Source: an uncultured Pseudanabaenaceae cyanobacterium
Lineage (GTDB): Bacteria > Cyanobacteriota > Cyanobacteriia > PCC-9006 > JAAUQQ01
NCBI GenBank assembly: GCA_937949725.1
Contig: CALECT010000124.1
Location: forward strand, 41,224 to 105,223
Direction of reading: 5' to 3'
Length of the DNA stretch: 64,000 nt
The notes under the pieces were generated by a model. The model was not told where the DNA came from. It ran no database searches and saw only the letters and a list, made by a program, of their open reading frames with translations. Position numbers and translations under genes: made by a program. This document shows positions 60,133 to 64,000 of the stretch, piece by piece (positions within the stretch are counted from its first letter, which is position 1; each line of letters opens with the position of its first letter).

Positions 60133-60489
60133 GGGCGCTGACAATCCCTTCAACGGTTCTCTACACAAGTCGTTGGAAAGCGATATAACGCTTCGATCAA
60201 GAGCAACTCAATCCCTCAACCATCATCAAATTCAAGCCTATGCGACGTTAAGTTTGATGTTCCATTCTGAGAATCATGCTACCAGGATCTTTTAGATTAT
60301 GCGGCCGTATGTAGAGATAAATTACAGAAGCTGAAGGTTATCTTTGACTTTGACCAAAAGAAAATAGTTCTCAGGAAGGAATGTCCTAAATTGCGGTCTC
60401 TCGGGATACCAAAATCACAAGATTCCCTTCTTATGACAGCGTTTCAGCTCCCAATTTCAATGGACTGAATCGTAATTACCAATGCTTCT

Positions 60490-61290
60490 CTACCAAAGGA
60501 GGCCTTCTTCTTGAAGGGCTTCAATCATTTGTAGCGATCGCGGGTCACCCAGCTTCAACAAAGCGCTCTTGGCATCCTCCCGCACGCTCATATCCTCATC
60601 TTCCACCAGGGTCTCGATCAGAGCATCCACCGCTGTGGCATAGACAATGTTGGACGGCAGGTTGACACAAAGCTCGCCCACGGACCAGGCGCAATTGCTG
60701 CGCACCACCGCCATGCTGTCCTGGCGCATGGCAGAAATCAGGGGAGGCATGGCTTTAACCGCCGAGTCGTAGTCCACTTCCGGGAGCTGCCCCAGGGCAC
60801 TCGCCGCCCAGAGCCGCACGGCGGCAATATCAGTTTTAAGGGCATTGAGGAGTGGGGGCAGGGCGCGGCGATCGCCACTGCGCCCCAATGCCCACACAAT
60901 GCCCTTGCGGGCATAGCCATTCCAGTCCATCTTGAGTTGCTTAATCAGGGGCTCAATAATTTCCTCCCCTTCCATTTCGCCTGTTTCTGGCGATCGTTTG
61001 GCCGAGAAACCAATATTGCGACCCAAAGCATAGGCCGCGCTCACCCGCGTCATGGGGCAATCCCCCCGGAGGAGTTCTAACAATGGAAGCACCGCGCGGG
61101 CATCCTCAATTTCGCAAAAGGCTCGGGTCGCCTTCATGCGTTCCTGGGCATCGGCGGAGCTGAGTAGCGCCAGCATCTCATCGGGATCTGGCGCGGGCTC
61201 CTCATCCGGCACTTGGGAGAGAGGATCAATATCTTCGAGGGAGCGGTTAAGCTCATCCACCGAATCGAGCAGGGTGGTTTCGTCGTCCAC
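60490..61290 (-). CDS. HEAT-repeat protein (PBS-lyase-type repeats)
   Basis: ARAVLPLLELLRGDCPMTRVSAAYALGRN, EPLIKQLKMDWNGYARKGIVWALGRSGDRRALPPLLNALKTDIAAVRLWAASALGQL. Confidence 0.85.
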   Translation of the reverse strand: MDDETTLLDSVDELNRSLEDIDPLSQVPDEEPAPDPDEMLALLSSADAQERMKATRAFCEIEDARAVLPLLELLRGDCPMTRVSAAYALGRNIGFSAKRSPETGEMEGEEIIEPLIKQLKMDWNGYARKGIVWALGRSGDRRALPPLLNALKTDIAAVRLWAASALGQLPEVDYDSAVKAMPPLISAMRQDSMAVVRSNCAWSVGELCVNLPSNIVYATAVDALIETLVEDEDMSVREDAKSALLKLGDPRSLQMIEALQEEGLLW

Positions 61291-61409
61291 GGCTGTTAAT
61301 CCAAGGGGGCTTGACGGTTGGAGTAGCTTGACTTTAGCTCACCACGGCATTGCTAGGGAATGGAGAAACTTCAGCCCAAGGTTGTAGCATCCCCACTCAA
61401 ATCCCACCG

Positions 61410-61985
61410 TTAATCTGACGGTGGGGCTAAAGGCTTTACGAGGGCTATGGATTGGGGCTGGTAACCCAGGTCTCGGTAAAGGCTGAGGGCAGCGGAATTA
61501 TGTTCGAACACCTGGAGGCTAATTTGGCGATCGCCGCGATCTTTTGCCCAAGCCTCAGCCTGATGCATCAGCGATCGCCCCAGCCCCTTACGACGATGCT
61601 CTGGCTGAACATACAGCAAAAAGATGTGGGCATGGCGCAATCCTGAGACCTGATCCGTCGCCGTGCCCATCCAAAGGCAACCCACATAGTCAGGCCGGGA
61701 ACGGTTGATCAGCCCTTGGCGAGCCCTGATGTTGAGCACCGCCTCAGCCTCCTCATGGGCCTGGTGGATCGCTGGGGGCAACCGTTCGACCCACCACAGA
61801 GGCGTTTGAGCCGAGAAATAGGTCTCAATGGTCTGGGCCAAATGGTCAAAATGCTGCTGGGGATAAAGCTCTTGGTAGGTGCGCCGCATGGTCTTGAGCA
61901 ACAGCGCTCGATCCACAGTGGAGCCCTCACACAAGCAATATCCCGGAGGGGGCTGCGATAGATTTTGGGGACAGTCCTCAACCAT
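61410..61985 (-). CDS. GNAT family N-acetyltransferase
   Basis: HIFLLYVQPEHRRKGLGRSLMHQAEAWAKDRGDRQISLQVFEHNSAALSLYRDLGY. Confidence 0.88.
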   Translation of the reverse strand: MVEDCPQNLSQPPPGYCLCEGSTVDRALLLKTMRRTYQELYPQQHFDHLAQTIETYFSAQTPLWWVERLPPAIHQAHEEAEAVLNIRARQGLINRSRPDYVGCLWMGTATDQVSGLRHAHIFLLYVQPEHRRKGLGRSLMHQAEAWAKDRGDRQISLQVFEHNSAALSLYRDLGYQPQSIALVKPLAPPSD

Positions 61986-62047
61986 GGCCTAGCTTTACTC
62001 CGGTCAAATCCCCAATCACGCGACCTCCAGCAATGTTGTTTGATTTC

Positions 62048-62242
62048 TTACTTCAATCCAATCCCAAAAGATTGAGGCAGCAGACCGGGCGTAGCCGTGG
62101 AAACAGCAGGTACTGGCTCGTCCATCACGGCTGGCCCTGACATGTCCGAAGGCAAGAAAATGCGAGCACTTACCGCTGCCAGCGCCACAAAGAAGAGAGC
62201 GAAGATAATCAAGGGGGCGATGTATTGACGAAGGAAATCCAT
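62048..62242 (-). CDS. Small single-TM hypothetical protein
   Basis: MDFLRQYIAPLIIFALFFVALAAVSARIFLPSDMSG...; one clear TM helix. Confidence 0.6.
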   Translation of the reverse strand: MDFLRQYIAPLIIFALFFVALAAVSARIFLPSDMSGPAVMDEPVPAVSTATPGLLPQSFGIGLK

Positions 62243-62492
62243 GGAATTTGAGAAAACGGTGTCCTTATCCTAGGGCGGATTTAGCCCTGACGGTATCGGA
62301 GACAAAATTACATACTCCCGCCAAGGAAGCGGATCACAGCTCATCATAGAAGCTACGGTGATGAACGATTTGGCTAGGGATAACTTAGCAGCAGTCTCGT
62401 CACAATAAATCAGCCTCCCCAGCTCGCTCAGTACTTGGCTGGAGAGGCAATGCCTTGATTGGGCTTCCGCAATTAGTAGGTTTGACAGCGCT

Positions 62493-64000
62493 ATGGCTTC
62501 CCCGCGATCGCTCAATGGATCTGGCCCCGAGTCGGACGCCCATGGTCCAGCATCTGCGACGGCACAAGCCCCAATGACAGAAACCGAGAAAGCGGTTCGC
62601 AACCTCACGGCCTGGCACAGTCTTTCCCAGGTGCAAGCTTTAGCACAGCTCCAGAGCGATCGCGAGAGCGGCCTTTCCCAGACAGCAGTCCAAACCGCCC
62701 AACGCCGCTACGGCCCCAATGCCCTGGAAGAACAGGCGGGGCGCAACAAGCTACAAATTTGGATCGACCAGTTCACCAACATCATGCTGCTGATGCTGAT
62801 GGCGGTGGCGCTTATTTCCGCCCTGATGGACCTGCGCGGAGGGCATTTCCCAAAAGATGCCGTAGCGATTAGCGTGATCGTTTTGCTCAACGGCATTCTG
62901 GGTTACTTACAAGAAAGCCAGGCCGAAGAAGCCCTGGCCGCCCTAAAGCAGCTGTCATCCCCTACGGTTCGAGTGCTGCGCGATGGCCAAAATCAGGAAG
63001 TTGAAGCCACTGCCCTCGTGCCCGGCGACATTATGCTGCTGGAGGCAGGCGTCCAAGTCGCCGCTGATGGTCGGTTATTGGAAGCGGCAAATCTTCAGGT
63101 ACGGGAGTCAACGCTGACCGGAGAAGCAGAGGCGGTTATCAAGCAAGCTGATCTGCGGTTAGAAGAAGATGCGGCGTTGGGCGATCGCCTCAATGTGGTC
63201 TACCAGGGCACGGAAGTTGTCCAGGGCCGGGGCAAAGTCCTGGTGACCAGCACTGGCATGGGCACGGAGCTGGGTCATATCGCCCGCATGTTGCAAAACG
63301 TGGAGGAGGAAGCGACGCCCCTCCAGCAGCGTATGGACCATCTGGCCAAGGTTTTGGTCTATGGATCGTTAGCGATCGTCGGGGTTGTCGTCGTTCTTGG
63401 CATTCTCTTCTACGGTTTTGATAAGTTCGAAGAGCTGCTGGAAGTCTCCCTCAGCATGGCCGTGGCCGTAGTCCCCGAAGGCCTTCCCGCTGTGATTACC
63501 GTGACCCTGGCGATCGGCACCCAGCGCATGGTCAAACGCAACGCCCTGATCCGCAAGCTACCCGCCGTGGAGACCCTGGGCTCCGTCACCACCATCTGCT
63601 CCGACAAAACCGGCACCCTGACCCAGAACAAAATGGTGGCCCAGGTGATCCGCACCCTGCGCCACGATCTGAAGATTTCTGGCGAGGGCTACCAACCCCA
63701 AGGGGAATACCAGCTCACTTCAAATTCTGGCCCCACCACCGAAGCCATCAATAGTCCGGAAATCCAAACCCTGCTGCTCAACGGATTGTTATGCAACGAT
63801 GCTGGGTTACGCCAAAGCGAGACCGGCGAATGGGAAATCTGGGGCGACCCCACCGAAGCCGCGCTCCTGCCCCTCGCAGCCAAGGCAGGCTACTGGCGAG
63901 ACAAATGGGCTCCTCGGCTCCAACGCATTGATGAAATCCCCTTCTCCTCCGAACGCAAGCGCATGAGTGCCATTTGCAGTCTCAAGGACTGCGAGCGAGA
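62493..64000 (+). CDS. P-type (P2, Ca2+/cation) ATPase, truncated at window end
   Basis: Open frame to window end: [11 protein letters not shown]...[36 protein letters not shown]..., [19 protein letters not shown], phosphorylation motif [13 protein letters not shown]. Start could be 62493 or 62574. Confidence 0.9.
   Translation, partial: MASPRSLNGSGPESDAHGPASATAQAPMTETEKAVRNLTAWHSLSQVQALAQLQSDRESGLSQTAVQTAQRRYGPNALEEQAGRNKLQIWIDQFTNIMLLMLMAVALISALMDLRGGHFPKDAVAISVIVLLNGILGYLQESQAEEALAALKQLSSPTVRVLRDGQNQEVEATALVPGDIMLLEAGVQVAADGRLLEAANLQVRESTLTGEAEAVIKQADLRLEEDAALGDRLNVVYQGTEVVQGRGKVLVTSTGMGTELGHIARMLQNVEEEATPLQQRMDHLAKVLVYGSLAIVGVVVVLGILFYGFDKFEELLEVSLSMAVAVVPEGLPAVITVTLAIGTQRMVKRNALIRKLPAVETLGSVTTICSDKTGTLTQNKMVAQVIRTLRHDLKISGEGYQPQGEYQLTSNSGPTTEAINSPEIQTLLLNGLLCNDAGLRQSETGEWEIWGDPTEAALLPLAAKAGYWRDKWAPRLQRIDEIPFSSERKRMSAICSLKDCER

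Noticed and set aside
1-64000. CRISPR array
   Set aside because: No regularly spaced direct repeats with unique spacers seen; the regular repeats in the window are coding (WD40, pentapeptide, FecR tail) or the 16.0-kb tandem units.

Overview
This is a cyanobacterial chromosome segment. Evidence: frequent HIP1 octamers (GCGATCGC), NarB/NarK nitrate genes, Ycf35/Ycf46 homologues, an SLH/OprB-type iron-uptake porin, and the rpmH-rnpA-PH-yidC-jag cluster. Housekeeping content includes a partial ruvC at the left edge, prfC, nitrate assimilation genes, ergothioneine genes (egtB/egtD), comF, rpmH/rnpA/yidC, glmU, two Ycf46-like AAA ATPases, a DUF3038/DUF4335 pair, a ferredoxin/Ycf35/DUF2997 group and a partial P-type cation ATPase at the right edge. 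The accessory content stands out. (i) A translationally coupled pair encodes a CHAT(caspase-like)-TIR-AAA protein followed by an AAA-WD40 protein, at 16.3-21.6 kb. This is the best candidate for an uncharacterised NLR-like signalling or defence system. (ii) A NACHT-type NTPase with C-terminal pentapeptide repeats lies at 1.5-4.8 kb. (iii) A GTG-started SRA(YDG)-HNH protein resembling modification-dependent restriction enzymes lies at 6.6-7.5 kb. (iv) A 2.5-kb island is bounded by an exact 82-bp direct repeat of the 3' end of tRNA-Phe plus its terminator. It carries a GAF protein, a decayed DUF3368/PIN toxin and an orphan TacA-like ORF, but no integrase. (v) Two complementary relics of a CASTOR-like ACT-domain gene flank an HlyD plus GT2/PilZ exopolysaccharide module. 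All calls come from reading the sequence and supplied translations; no database search was run.
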